Notes: generated by a model from the letters alone, not told the origin. A DNA stretch of 35,664 bases from an uncultured Mycoplasmatota bacterium (GCA_947576095.1 CANPPW010000016.1:1-35664); one strand, 5' to 3'. Shown: positions 15,174-22,943, counted from the first letter of the stretch. Translations and numbers: made by a program.

Positions 15174-16796
15174 ATGGCAAAAAGAAAAAATATAATATTT
15201 TGCATTATTATACTGAATATTATCTTGAATATTGTGATAGTATTCTTTTTAAAAAACAATAAAGAAACCTTAATCGGAAAACCTATTATAACAGAGTTCT
15301 ATATCAATGAAGAAATGAAAAGAGAAGTCAATGACCTATATCCTAAAGAGGGAAAAGCTATAATAAATGGTCAAGAAAAGCATATAGATGTAAATACCAA
15401 ATACATCAAAATGAACATAATAGATGATTATTATGTTCTGTATGAAACCAAAGTCAGTGACTATAGAAAAGAAGAATATTATAAAAAAATATCCATTGTA
15501 GATACAACAGCTCCTAGAATTTCTTTTAAGGGAACAGAAGTTATGTATGTTCAAAAAAATAGTGTTTATGAAGAACCAGGGTTCGAGGCAATTGATAATT
15601 ATGATGGAGATGTTACGGAAAAGGTGAAGGTAAAGGGAGATGTAGATACTTCAAAAGAGGGGAGTTATACAATTTCTTATATAGTAAATGATCAAAGAGG
15701 AAATCAGTCTTCCCGAAAGAGAACTGTAATTGTCAAAGAAGAAGTCGAGAATGTAGAAAAAATAGAAGATAAAAAATGGGATCCAGAAAAATATGATAAT
15801 ACAGTTGTTTATATGAAAATCCAGGAAGATCAATTATTAATAAAGGGATATATAAAGGAAAAAGCTAAATCATATAAAATTCTTATAGAGGGAGAAGAAA
15901 AAAAATCTTTTCAAATGAAAGAAAACGGAAATTATTATGAGGGAAAAATTCCACTTGAAAAACTAAAGAAAGGTAAATATACTTTTTACATAAAAACAAA
16001 ACAAAAACAAAAATTAAAAATAAAACTTCCTGATTTAGAAAGAGTTGTAAGATTTAAAATAAAAGATAAATTAATTACCTTTTCTTATCAAAATGATTAT
16101 ATAGATATGAAAATTGAACCATTTTCTTATCTATATGATATCGTAATAGATCCTGGTCACGGTGGTTTTGACACAGGAGCGATTGTAAATGAAAAGATTG
16201 AAAAAAATATCAATTTGGAGCAATCTTTATATGAAAAGCGACGATTTGAAGACCATGGTTATAAAGTAAAATTGATAAGAGAAGATGATAATTATGGGAA
16301 AATGTTAGGAAATGAATCATGGCAACCCATTCAAAAAAGGGCCTATACACTGGGATATTATGGTGTTGTCTCTAGATTTGTTTATAGCAACCATCATAAT
16401 TCTATGGCAAATGATACCTATATGGGATGGGAAGTTTTAGTTCCTGCTACTTTAACCTATGAAGATTTACTATTAGAACATCAAATTATAGAGAATTGGA
16501 ACGAAATATATCCTTTATCTGAAAATCATATTCGTATGTATGCAAGAAATTATGATACAGGCGGTGTCTATAATAAAATTAATGGTCAAATATATGAATT
16601 TAAAGATTATTATGCAGTAAACCGAATTCCATTATCTTTATTTGGTGTAAAAGCGGTTATTTTTGAAGGGTCCTATATGAGTAATGAGAAGGATTTTAAT
16701 TGGTATTATATAGATCAAAATTATAAGAAATTAAGTGAAATGAAAATTAAAACTTATATAGAAGCCTTGGGAGGTACTTATAAACCACTAGAATAG
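15174..16796 (+). CDS. Membrane-anchored N-acetylmuramoyl-L-alanine amidase with Ig-like domain
   Basis: 540 residues. A membrane anchor spans about 8-27. A bacterial Ig-like domain of the DUF5011 type follows at about 108-188 (VDTTAPRISFKG, then GDVTEKVKVKGDVDTSKEGSYTISYIVND split by the strand). A second strand-rich region leads to a C-terminal Amidase_3 domain. That domain has DPGHGG near 326 (first zinc histidine), SNHHNS near 405 (second zinc histidine) and the catalytic glutamate in FEGSYMSN near 498. It should cut the amide between MurNAc and the stem peptide outside the membrane. TATAAT lies at 15148-15153 and GTGA before the ATG. Zinc and catalytic residues are present, so it is probably active. 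Confidence 0.9.
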   Translation: MAKRKNIIFCIIILNIILNIVIVFFLKNNKETLIGKPIITEFYINEEMKREVNDLYPKEGKAIINGQEKHIDVNTKYIKMNIIDDYYVLYETKVSDYRKEEYYKKISIVDTTAPRISFKGTEVMYVQKNSVYEEPGFEAIDNYDGDVTEKVKVKGDVDTSKEGSYTISYIVNDQRGNQSSRKRTVIVKEEVENVEKIEDKKWDPEKYDNTVVYMKIQEDQLLIKGYIKEKAKSYKILIEGEEKKSFQMKENGNYYEGKIPLEKLKKGKYTFYIKTKQKQKLKIKLPDLERVVRFKIKDKLITFSYQNDYIDMKIEPFSYLYDIVIDPGHGGFDTGAIVNEKIEKNINLEQSLYEKRRFEDHGYKVKLIREDDNYGKMLGNESWQPIQKRAYTLGYYGVVSRFVYSNHHNSMANDTYMGWEVLVPATLTYEDLLLEHQIIENWNEIYPLSENHIRMYARNYDTGGVYNKINGQIYEFKDYYAVNRIPLSLFGVKAVIFEGSYMSNEKDFNWYYIDQNYKKLSEMKIKTYIEALGGTYKPLE

Positions 16797-16812
16797 GAGT
16801 TGACTGAGACAA

Positions 16813-17184
16813 ATGTTCAAAAATAAAATAATCTGGATTTTTTTAATATTATTATTAGTGATATCCTATGTACTTTTATTTTATTCTATCTATTTTAAAG
16901 TAACAACTTGCATTTTAGAAATAAAAGGAGATAATTATCAAAGATATTTAGAAATTAAAATTATTTATAGAGATAACATAATTCGCAATATGATATATAA
17001 AGAAACCTTTTCATCTGATATTCAGAAAATATTAGATATTAAAAAAGAGGAACTTGGAAATCGTTCCTATCATATCAAACGTACTAAAAAACAAATCAAA
17101 GGTACTAAAAAAGAAAAAGAGAAGAAATCATATAAAGATGTATTACATGATCTATTAGAATCTGGATATACTTGTAAACAATAG
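16813..17184 (+). CDS. Small membrane-anchored protein, unknown
   Basis: 123 residues with one N-terminal membrane segment (about 7-29) and an outer or inner domain that becomes strongly lysine-rich toward the C-terminus. A faint likeness of the middle part (cysteine, strand, basic strand) to DUF1307/YehR-type small lipoproteins was noted but is not convincing. It lies 16 bases after the amidase and is probably co-transcribed. The nearest ribosome site, GGAG, is about 13 bases before the ATG, rather distant. Confidence 0.7.
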   Translation: MFKNKIIWIFLILLLVISYVLLFYSIYFKVTTCILEIKGDNYQRYLEIKIIYRDNIIRNMIYKETFSSDIQKILDIKKEELGNRSYHIKRTKKQIKGTKKEKEKKSYKDVLHDLLESGYTCKQ

Positions 17185-17192
17185 ATATTTCG

Positions 17193-17221
17193 TTTACTTT
17201 CTATGTTAAAAATTGTATAAT
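17193..17221 (+). promoter_or_regulatory. Promoter of the prepilin-like gene
   Basis: TTTACT (17193-17198), a 17-bp spacer and TATAAT (17216-17221) lie 25 bases before the ATG at 17247. Confidence 0.6.
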
Positions 17222-17246
17222 AGATATAAATAGGGAGTTGATATAC

Positions 17247-17624
17247 ATGAAAAAAAATGGGTTTACATTGATTGAAATTTTAGCAGTTGTTGTTCTTTTG
17301 GCAGGAATTTCTTTAATTGCTCTTCCACTTATTATAAATAGGGCTAACCAATCTAAAAGTTCATTAAGCGATATCTCTAAAAAATTAATTTATGAAGCTG
17401 CATATACATATATTGATAAAAATCAAACAAAATACCCTTTTAAAGAGGGAAGGCGATATTGTGTGAAATTACAAACTCTAGTAGATTATGGTTATCTAAA
17501 AGAACCTGTACAAGATATCAAAACAGGTGAGTCTATTGATTTAAAGAAGCAGGTAGAAATTTCTTTTGATACGTTAGTGGATATAGAGTATGCAGTAAAG
17601 GATAGTTGCACAGAAATAAGATAG
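17247..17624 (+). CDS. Type IV prepilin / pseudopilin-like protein
   Basis: A 125-residue class III-signal protein. The N-terminal motif MKKNGFTLIEILAVVVLL is the prepilin peptidase site (cut after Gly, methylated Phe, Glu at mature position 5) followed by the hydrophobic assembly helix. The globular part is small and has two cysteines (near residues 71 and 120) that could form a disulfide. It resembles ComGC-like or general minor pilins. The start is ATG 17247 with GGGAG upstream; a TTG at 17238 would add three residues. No pilus ATPase, platform protein or peptidase is nearby, so it is an orphan here. Confidence 0.88.
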   Translation: MKKNGFTLIEILAVVVLLAGISLIALPLIINRANQSKSSLSDISKKLIYEAAYTYIDKNQTKYPFKEGRRYCVKLQTLVDYGYLKEPVQDIKTGESIDLKKQVEISFDTLVDIEYAVKDSCTEIR

Positions 17625-17641
17625 TTTTAAAATGGTGTAAT

Positions 17642-17673
17642 AAAAAAATATGCTCAATTGAACATATTTTTTA
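17642..17673. terminator. Bidirectional terminator between the prepilin gene and rodA
   Basis: AAAAAATATG (17643-17652) and CATATTTTTT (17663-17672) form a stem with A and T tracts on both sides, so it can end the two convergent transcripts. Confidence 0.8.
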
Positions 17674-18816
17674 TTTTCTTCGCTTTTTATTCGTGAAACG
17701 AATAGTTTCATTTGAAATATTAAAAATAATTCCTGCCATAATCATATAACTTAGCAAGCTAGAGCCACCATAGCTAATAAAGGGAAGCGTAATTCCCGTA
17801 ATAGGCATAAGGCCTACAGTCATTCCAATATTTTGGAATTGCTGATAGATGAGCATCCCTACAATTCCTGCAATAACATATTTGTTAATATTATTATCGT
17901 TTTTTAAGGCAATCAAGATAATTCGAATATCAAATACTAAAATAAGTGATAATAGAATTGTTGTACCTAAAAATCCAAAATTACTACCAAATACAGCAAA
18001 AATAAAATCGGTTTGTGGTTCAGGAAAGTAAATAGGTGTTTTACCAAGCCCAAACCCAATCATACCCCCAGCACCAATTGCACTCATTCCATTTTCTAAT
18101 TGAAATCCACTTTTATCAGACCAATCTAACAATCTATCTACTCGAAGAAAAAAATCAGTTCCAAATAATTTAATAAATAAATCTCCATCTATAGAATGAA
18201 TAATCAGTACACTAGCAATTGCTATACCTAGAATACCAAAGGCAATAGCAAACCATCGGTATCGAATGCTGGATACAAATAACATCACAAGTGTAATAAT
18301 CAAATAGATAAGTACAACACCTGTATCAGGTTCTAGAAAGGTCAGAATACCAGGAAGCATTACTACAAAACCTACACGTATTAAAAAGAAAAACTCATCT
18401 TTTATACTAGGAGAGGGGTACTTATCATTAAACTTGTGAATCATTGTAGCAAGGGTTATAATCAATATAATTTTCATAAACTCGCTAGGTTGAAAAGTTC
18501 CAATTTTAGGGATTGTAAACCAGCATTTAGCATTATTAATAGGAGTTCCAAATAATAAAAGTAGAAAAAGAAGAGCAACCCCAATCCAGTAGAAAATCCA
18601 GGTGTTTTTATAAATATAGTCATTTCCGATGAACATGATAAAATAGGCTAATAAAAATCCAAGGCCATACCATAATAATTGTTTTATGAAAAGTCCAGAC
18701 ATATCACTTGGCAAAAGTTTCTCGGCACTAGATATGGTAATAATACTAAGGAGTGCAAATAAAAGAAGGATTATCAGTATCCATGAATCTACTTTGTATT
18801 TTGATATTTTTTTCAT
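17671..18816 (-). CDS. rodA: RodA-type SEDS peptidoglycan glycosyltransferase
   Basis: A 381-residue SEDS membrane protein with about ten membrane segments. Typical motifs are FQPSEFMKI near residue 107, EPDTGVVLIY (essential aspartate), SAIGAGGMIGFGLG, FPEPQTDFIFAVFGSNFGFLG split by a short loop, and the closing TLPFISYGGSSLLS. RodA polymerises glycan from lipid II during elongation with a class B PBP; the PBP at 29104 is a plausible partner. FtsW is the alternative, but the FPEPQTDFIFA wording and length favour RodA. It has GGGTGA four bases before the ATG and a TATAAT box (18831-18836) 14 bases before it. Confidence 0.94.
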   Translation of the reverse strand: MKKISKYKVDSWILIILLLFALLSIITISSAEKLLPSDMSGLFIKQLLWYGLGFLLAYFIMFIGNDYIYKNTWIFYWIGVALLFLLLLFGTPINNAKCWFTIPKIGTFQPSEFMKIILIITLATMIHKFNDKYPSPSIKDEFFFLIRVGFVVMLPGILTFLEPDTGVVLIYLIITLVMLFVSSIRYRWFAIAFGILGIAIASVLIIHSIDGDLFIKLFGTDFFLRVDRLLDWSDKSGFQLENGMSAIGAGGMIGFGLGKTPIYFPEPQTDFIFAVFGSNFGFLGTTILLSLILVFDIRIILIALKNDNNINKYVIAGIVGMLIYQQFQNIGMTVGLMPITGITLPFISYGGSSLLSYMIMAGIIFNISNETIRFTNKKRRK

Positions 18817-18892
18817 GTCATCACCCTTTTATTATATTACACTAAAACGATAAAATATACAATTCTTCCTACATAATCTTCTATATTTTTCT

Positions 18893-19043
18893 CTAGACAT
18901 TTTTTATTGCATATTCACATAATCTCTTTCTATATCTCATTTCTTCTGTTATAATCTTCATAGATACCACTCTTTCATATAATTTTTGTCTTTCAACTTA
19001 ATTATACCAGACGGTATCTTTTTTAATTTTATTTTCTGTGACA
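18893..19043 (-). mobile_element. Remnant 5' end of an insertion sequence (transposase start, promoter, guard hairpin)
   Basis: On the minus strand, ATG at 18961 opens a 22-codon frame (MKIITEEMRYRKRLCEYAIK plus two) ending at TAG 18893. This wording is typical of the helix-turn-helix N-terminus of IS481-like transposases; the rest of the gene is gone. An extended -10 TGGTATAAT (TATAAT at 19001-19006) is intact. AGATACC (minus, 19019-19013) can pair with GGTATCT just before the ATG (18968-18962). The first arm lies upstream of the promoter start point, so only read-through RNA would fold it and mask the start. A possible element end, TGTCACAG, lies near 19043. The family call is from memory of such proteins. 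Confidence 0.6.
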
Positions 19044-19046
19044 TAT

Positions 19047-19088
19047 ATATTGTAACTCTACAAACTGGAATTTATAGAGTTACAATAT
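19047..19088. repeat. 14-bp perfect inverted repeat with 14-nt centre
   Basis: ATATTGTAACTCTA (19047-19060) and TAGAGTTACAATAT (19075-19088) are exact reverse complements. There is no T tract on either side, so it is not an ordinary terminator. It lies just outside the transposase remnant and about 75 bases before the DinD fragment. It could be a transposon end, a recombination site or an operator. The rest of 18830-19160 holds no intact gene. Confidence 0.7.
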
Positions 19089-19164
19089 CTAGAGATTATT
19101 TTATAAATTAAATAGATTAAATCTTTAAATTATGGTAGAATAATCATTGCGAGGGGGAAATAAT

Positions 19165-19441
19165 TTGAATAAAATAATAAGTAAAAATAAAAAATAATAC
19201 TACTTTTGAAGATATAAAACATATCGATGAAAATGGCTATGAATATTGGAATGCTAGAGAATTAATGATAGCACTAGAATATAGTAAATGGGAAAACTTT
19301 CATAAGGTTATAAAAAATGCAATGGTAGCTTGTGAAAATAGCAATTATAATATAGTTGGATATTTTTCTGAGGTCAGAAAAACATCCAAAATGCCTAATG
19401 GTGGAGTAAAGAAAATATATCAATATAAAGGAGAAATGTAA
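19165..19441 (+). pseudogene. Frameshifted and truncated DinD-like fragment
   Basis: From a TTG at 19165 with a GAGGGGG ribosome site, the frame hits TAA after ten codons. Dropping one A from the six-A run at 19189-19194 opens it into 'TFEDIKHIDENGYEYWNARE', then KVIKNAMVACENS, matching the N-terminus of DNA-damage-inducible protein D (DinD), an inhibitor of RecA filaments. It stops at 19441 after about 90 codons, against roughly 270 in the family. Its last codons are the ribosome site and ATG region of the next gene, so the fragment was spliced onto that gene by a deletion or insertion. Family by motif recognition. Confidence 0.65.
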
Positions 19442-19442
19442 T

Positions 19443-20063
19443 ATGGAAAATTTAACTTATATAACTGGAAATTATGGTAAATATGTTTCTGTAAAAGAAA
19501 AGTTTGAAAATGCTGGCATCACAATAGATTATTTTAAATGTGATTTAGAAGAACCAGATATTAATAATATAGAATTTATATCAAAAGAAAAAGCTAGACA
19601 AGCATTTGAAATATTAGGAACACCTGTTTTTGTTATTGATTCTGATTTTTATATAGAATATTATCCTAGCAATCATGGATATTCTGGTGCTTTTGTTAAA
19701 AGAAGTGGTATTTCATCAAATATTGCACAGTTATTAGAAACAATGAAACAAAAAGAGAATAGGAATTGCTGTTTTCTTGATTGTTTAACATTCTTTGATG
19801 GCAAAGATTATTTTCAATTTTTCGGGATTAACAAAGGAACACTTTCACATGAAATAAGAGGAGAACAAAACAAAAGAGCTAAATCAAATTTATGGTTTGT
19901 GTTTATACCAATGAATTGTAGTAAAACTTTAGTTGAAATGTCAGATGAAGAAAGAAATAATAGACCTGATAATAGAACTAGTGCTACAGATGAATTTATA
20001 GAGTGGTATATAAATAATTATAAAAATTCAAAAAGATTAGTAAAAGATATGAACACTAACTAA
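19443..20063 (+). CDS. Divergent HAM1/RdgB-family (ITPase-like) nucleotide pyrophosphatase
   Basis: A 206-residue protein with the family's opening TGNYGKYVSVKEKF (residues 8-21), the acidic FVIDSDFYIEYYPSNHGYSG region near 63-82, LDCLTFFDG near 118-126, and the late TLVEMSDEERN. Such enzymes hydrolyse non-canonical purine triphosphates (ITP, XTP) to keep them out of DNA. The usual Ser-His-Arg at the C-terminal base-recognition site is replaced: the aligned stretch reads RPDNRTSATDEF. It also has a spaced 'FGINKGTLSHEIRG' insert. AAAGGAG precedes the ATG. It sits directly behind a DinD fragment in a scarred region and is probably horizontally acquired. It may be a specialised paralog acting on modified nucleotides (inference). 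Confidence 0.75.
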   Translation: MENLTYITGNYGKYVSVKEKFENAGITIDYFKCDLEEPDINNIEFISKEKARQAFEILGTPVFVIDSDFYIEYYPSNHGYSGAFVKRSGISSNIAQLLETMKQKENRNCCFLDCLTFFDGKDYFQFFGINKGTLSHEIRGEQNKRAKSNLWFVFIPMNCSKTLVEMSDEERNNRPDNRTSATDEFIEWYINNYKNSKRLVKDMNTN

Positions 20064-20251
20064 TATCTTATATTAGAAACTTTAAGAAATATAAACAAAA
20101 TTTAAAATATATTGCTTGATAAGAAATGGGTGTTATAATTTATACATCAAATATAAATGAGTCGTTTAATATTTAGTGTGCATAACCCTACTCATAATCG
20201 TACTATTGTGCAATCTGTTCGAACTTTATATAAGTGTTATCTAACTTTTTA

Positions 20252-20280
20252 TTGTACATTGAAATAATATATAGTATAAT
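20252..20280 (+). promoter_or_regulatory. Promoter of the EIIB-like gene
   Basis: TTGTAC (20252-20257), a 17-bp spacer and TATAAT (20275-20280) lie 15 bases before the ATG. The preceding stretch 20064-20250 is AT-rich with no gene seen. Confidence 0.6.
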
Positions 20281-20295
20281 AATATTGGTGATAAT

Positions 20296-20610
20296 ATGGA
20301 ATATATACAGTATATTGTAATTATACTTGTGACAATTGTAATTGCAGTTGCAATTATTAAATCAAAGAGAAAAGATTTTAAGTTGGATGCTAATAAATTA
20401 GTTGAGTGTTTAGGTGGAAAAGAAAATATTATTCGCTATGAAGTCAATCGCTCTCGTTTTATTGTAGAGCTTAGAAATATTGAAAAAGTAAATAAAGAAG
20501 GCATTCAAAAAATGGGTGCAAAAGGAATTGTTGAAATTGAAAATCAATTAAAGATCATTTTAGGAGATAATGCAGGTCCTATAAAGAAATATATTGATAC
20601 ACTTAAGTAA
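20296..20610 (+). CDS. Membrane-anchored PTS EIIB-like protein lacking the phospho-cysteine
   Basis: 104 residues: one membrane segment (3-21), then a domain that follows type 1 PTS EIIB: LVECLGGKENI (35-45), a strand, then KMGAKGIVEIENQLKIILGDNAG. In real EIIB the GGKENI motif is followed by Cys-x-Thr-Arg, where the cysteine carries the phosphate. Here the aligned stretch is EVNRSRF (49-55), with N51 in place of Cys; the arginine (R54) remains. It cannot be phosphorylated in the normal way and may be a sensor or scaffold. It has its own promoter and terminator and lies just before the kinase at 20688. The fold is likely; the function is unknown. Confidence 0.8.
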   Translation: MEYIQYIVIILVTIVIAVAIIKSKRKDFKLDANKLVECLGGKENIIRYEVNRSRFIVELRNIEKVNKEGIQKMGAKGIVEIENQLKIILGDNAGPIKKYIDTLK

Positions 20611-20635
20611 CAAATTTGTTACTTTTTTCTTTTTT
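20605..20635 (+). terminator. Terminator after the EIIB-like gene
   Basis: AAGTAACAAATTTGTTACTT (20605-20624) is a perfect palindrome that includes the stop codon and is followed by a T-rich tract. Confidence 0.85.
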
Positions 20636-20687
20636 CGACAAATTTTGACAATCTATTTTTGTATAATTATGTCGAGAGGTGATTTGT

Positions 20688-21929
20688 TTGAACTTTTTTG
20701 AAACAACATGTATGGGACTTATATTTATTTTATTTCCACTTTATATTTACTTATTTTATATTATCTATAATGTAGATATTGGAAAGAAAGATAATAATTT
20801 ATTATTGGATTTTGCACTATGGACATCTTTTTATTTATCTCTTAGATTTGGAATTTTATTATTTAAAGGAGATGAAATCTTTCTTTTTAATACAGTACTT
20901 TTAATTGCATATTTGAAAAAACGTACTATAACGTCACTTTTTCTATCTGTTTTTTCTATTTTTTATTATACAAATTATCTACATTTATCTGTTTTGTTGG
21001 TTATGCTGATATATAGTTGTTCCTTTATTTTATATATTTTCTATTATTATGGAAAAATCAAAAAAAATCTTTATTCTTTATTATTTGTTGTTATGCAAAT
21101 ATTTAATATATTTTATCTAACATTTACAAAAGGGGCTTTGCAAATGGATTTGTTTTCAGAAGCTTTACTTACTTGTTTTGCCTTTTGCCTAACAACAACC
21201 TGTGCGAAGTTTCTATTTGAAAGTGGTGAATCGATGATTCGTTATCATCATAATGTAAAACTTTTAAAAGAGGAGAAACAAGTGCGTGATTCATTATTTA
21301 AAATCACTCATGAAATAAAAAATCCCATTGCAGTTTGTAAAGGATATTTAGATATGTTTGATATAAATCAAAAGGAGCACAGTGAAAAATATATCCCAAT
21401 TATCAAAAAGGAAATAGAACGAACCCTGTTACTTTTAGAGGATTTTTTATCTATGAATAAAATTAAAATTGAAAAAGATATATTAGATATTAATTTGTTA
21501 CTTGAAGAAATATCCAATCATTTTGAACTTTTATTAAAAGAGAAGGGGGTAGATGGAATATTTGATATAAATGATGAAGAAGTCTATATTATGGGTGATT
21601 ATAATCGGATAGTACAAGTTTTTATTAATTTGGTTAAAAATAGTATTGAAGCAATTGGTGAGAAGGAGAGTGGTTTTGTAAAATTATATACAAAGCAAGA
21701 TAGTCATTTTATTACAATTTATATTGAAGATAATGGTTGTGGAATGACAGAAGAAGATCTAAATAAGATTAAGGAGCCTTTTTTCACAACAAAACGTAGA
21801 GGAACGGGACTTGGGGTATCACTTTCTGATGAAATTATAAGGGCACACGATGGTGTTTTAACATATGAATCTAAAGAAGGTAAGGGAACAAAAGTATCTT
21901 TACAATTACCTATTTTAAAAATCGACTAA
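20688..21929 (+). CDS. KinB-like sporulation sensor histidine kinase
   Basis: 413 residues. The N-terminal half is a polytopic membrane sensor (about six hydrophobic segments, to residue 170). The kinase half has the H box FKITHEIKNPIAV with the phospho-histidine near H208, N box NLVKNSIEAI near 316, DNGCGM near 349, F box PFFTTK, and GTGLGVSL near 373. The phrase HEIKNPIAVCKGYLDM and the lack of extra cytosolic domains match sporulation kinases of the KinB type. No response regulator is adjacent, as expected for a phosphorelay kinase acting through Spo0F/Spo0A. The start is TTG 20688, exactly four bases after GGTGA; a GTG at 20679 lies inside the ribosome site. Confidence 0.9.
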   Translation: MNFFETTCMGLIFILFPLYIYLFYIIYNVDIGKKDNNLLLDFALWTSFYLSLRFGILLFKGDEIFLFNTVLLIAYLKKRTITSLFLSVFSIFYYTNYLHLSVLLVMLIYSCSFILYIFYYYGKIKKNLYSLLFVVMQIFNIFYLTFTKGALQMDLFSEALLTCFAFCLTTTCAKFLFESGESMIRYHHNVKLLKEEKQVRDSLFKITHEIKNPIAVCKGYLDMFDINQKEHSEKYIPIIKKEIERTLLLLEDFLSMNKIKIEKDILDINLLLEEISNHFELLLKEKGVDGIFDINDEEVYIMGDYNRIVQVFINLVKNSIEAIGEKESGFVKLYTKQDSHFITIYIEDNGCGMTEEDLNKIKEPFFTTKRRGTGLGVSLSDEIIRAHDGVLTYESKEGKGTKVSLQLPILKID

Positions 21930-21957
21930 AAAAAATCTCATATTGAGATTTTTTTAA
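21928..21957. terminator. Bidirectional terminator between the kinase and transglutaminase-like genes
   Basis: AAAATCTCA (ending 21940) and TGAGATTTT (from 21944) form a tight stem with a 3-nt loop and A/T tracts on both sides, between convergent genes. Confidence 0.8.
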
Positions 21958-22886
21958 TAAATAAAAGCTTCTTTATAAACATTTTCATCAAATTGATGAT
22001 GTCCTGTATCAATTTGACTGAGCTTACTTGTTGGAATCAGAAAGAAATCATGTAGAAGTAATTTTCCATTTCCATTTACAATGGGATTATCCCATGTTAG
22101 ATCTAAGTGATACCATTTTCCATCTATGTATATTAAATTCCATATATGAGTTGGACTTGTAATTTTATAGGTCATAAGGCCCATTTTATTCAAAAATAGT
22201 TCCATTGCATCACTAAAACCACTACAAATTCCATATTTTTGCATTAAAACTCCGTAAGCTGTTTCTGATTTATATGCATTATCTTTAGTAATTTTGCCAT
22301 TAATAATATAATCTGCTTTTTCTTGATCATAAGTACTATTTTGAATAAGATAATCATGAATTGTTTTAATTTTATCTATATGGCTCATCGGAGGTTGTAT
22401 TAAATTTTGATAAATAGAATTCACTTTTTCTTCCAGTATTTTTACTTCATCGTTTGTATACTGCTTTTCCACATCAACAGTTATCTTGCCTAAATTACTG
22501 ATTTTAAAAGTTAAATTTTTGTAACTATTATATGGATGTACAAAATTATTGATATTTGATAAAAGAGAATTATCCCTAGCCAAGCTTTCAGATTCTTTTA
22601 TACAATCTTTGTATTGGGATGTACAGTAATAAGTGAAACTATCAACACCATTATTTAAAGAAGTATAAAAAATGTTTAGTAAATCTTGTTTGTTTTTTGG
22701 AGAAAAATTATCTGTTTCTTTTACAAAAGAAATATTTAAATTTTTTTTATAAGGATTTGCTTTTTGTACTATATTTTCTTTTGTATATATATAATTTTCT
22801 AAAAGGTAATTCATAATAGGTTCTCTAAAATAAAATAGGGCACCTAATAGTAAAAACATAAAGATAAAAGAGATCCATTTTTTCAT
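21954..22886 (-). CDS. Exported transglutaminase-like protein
   Basis: 310 residues with an N-terminal signal or anchor segment (about 4-20). The C-terminal half is a transglutaminase/protease-like fold: MQKYGICSGFSDAMELFLNK with the catalytic cysteine near 221, HIWNLIYIDGKWYHLDLTWD with the histidine near 246 and the aspartate near 262. All three catalytic residues are there. The KIKTIHDYLIQNSTYD helix just before them is typical of bacterial members found with cell-surface or sporulation genes. The N-terminal half is unassigned and has two cysteines (near residues 88 and 95). It may cross-link or cut envelope proteins. GGTGATAGA precedes the ATG. Confidence 0.82.
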   Translation of the reverse strand: MKKWISFIFMFLLLGALFYFREPIMNYLLENYIYTKENIVQKANPYKKNLNISFVKETDNFSPKNKQDLLNIFYTSLNNGVDSFTYYCTSQYKDCIKESESLARDNSLLSNINNFVHPYNSYKNLTFKISNLGKITVDVEKQYTNDEVKILEEKVNSIYQNLIQPPMSHIDKIKTIHDYLIQNSTYDQEKADYIINGKITKDNAYKSETAYGVLMQKYGICSGFSDAMELFLNKMGLMTYKITSPTHIWNLIYIDGKWYHLDLTWDNPIVNGNGKLLLHDFFLIPTSKLSQIDTGHHQFDENVYKEAFIY

Positions 22887-22917
22887 TCTATCACCTATAT
22901 CATTATAACGTAAAATA

Positions 22918-22943
22918 TAAAAAAAAAGAAGTAGAATTACTCC
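22918..22943 (-). terminator. Terminator after rpsT
   Basis: On the minus strand GGAGTA and TACTTC (one G-T pair) form a stem around a 4-nt loop, followed by nine T. The stem includes the rpsT stop codon. Confidence 0.75.

Noticed and set aside
18962-19024. Plus-strand terminator formed by AGATACC and GGTATCT plus a T run
   Set aside because: The loop is 44 nt, too long for an efficient terminator; the pairing is better explained as the minus-strand guard hairpin of the IS remnant.
20064-20250. Structured RNA between the ITPase-like and EIIB-like genes
   Set aside because: Only short, weak inverted repeats were found there.
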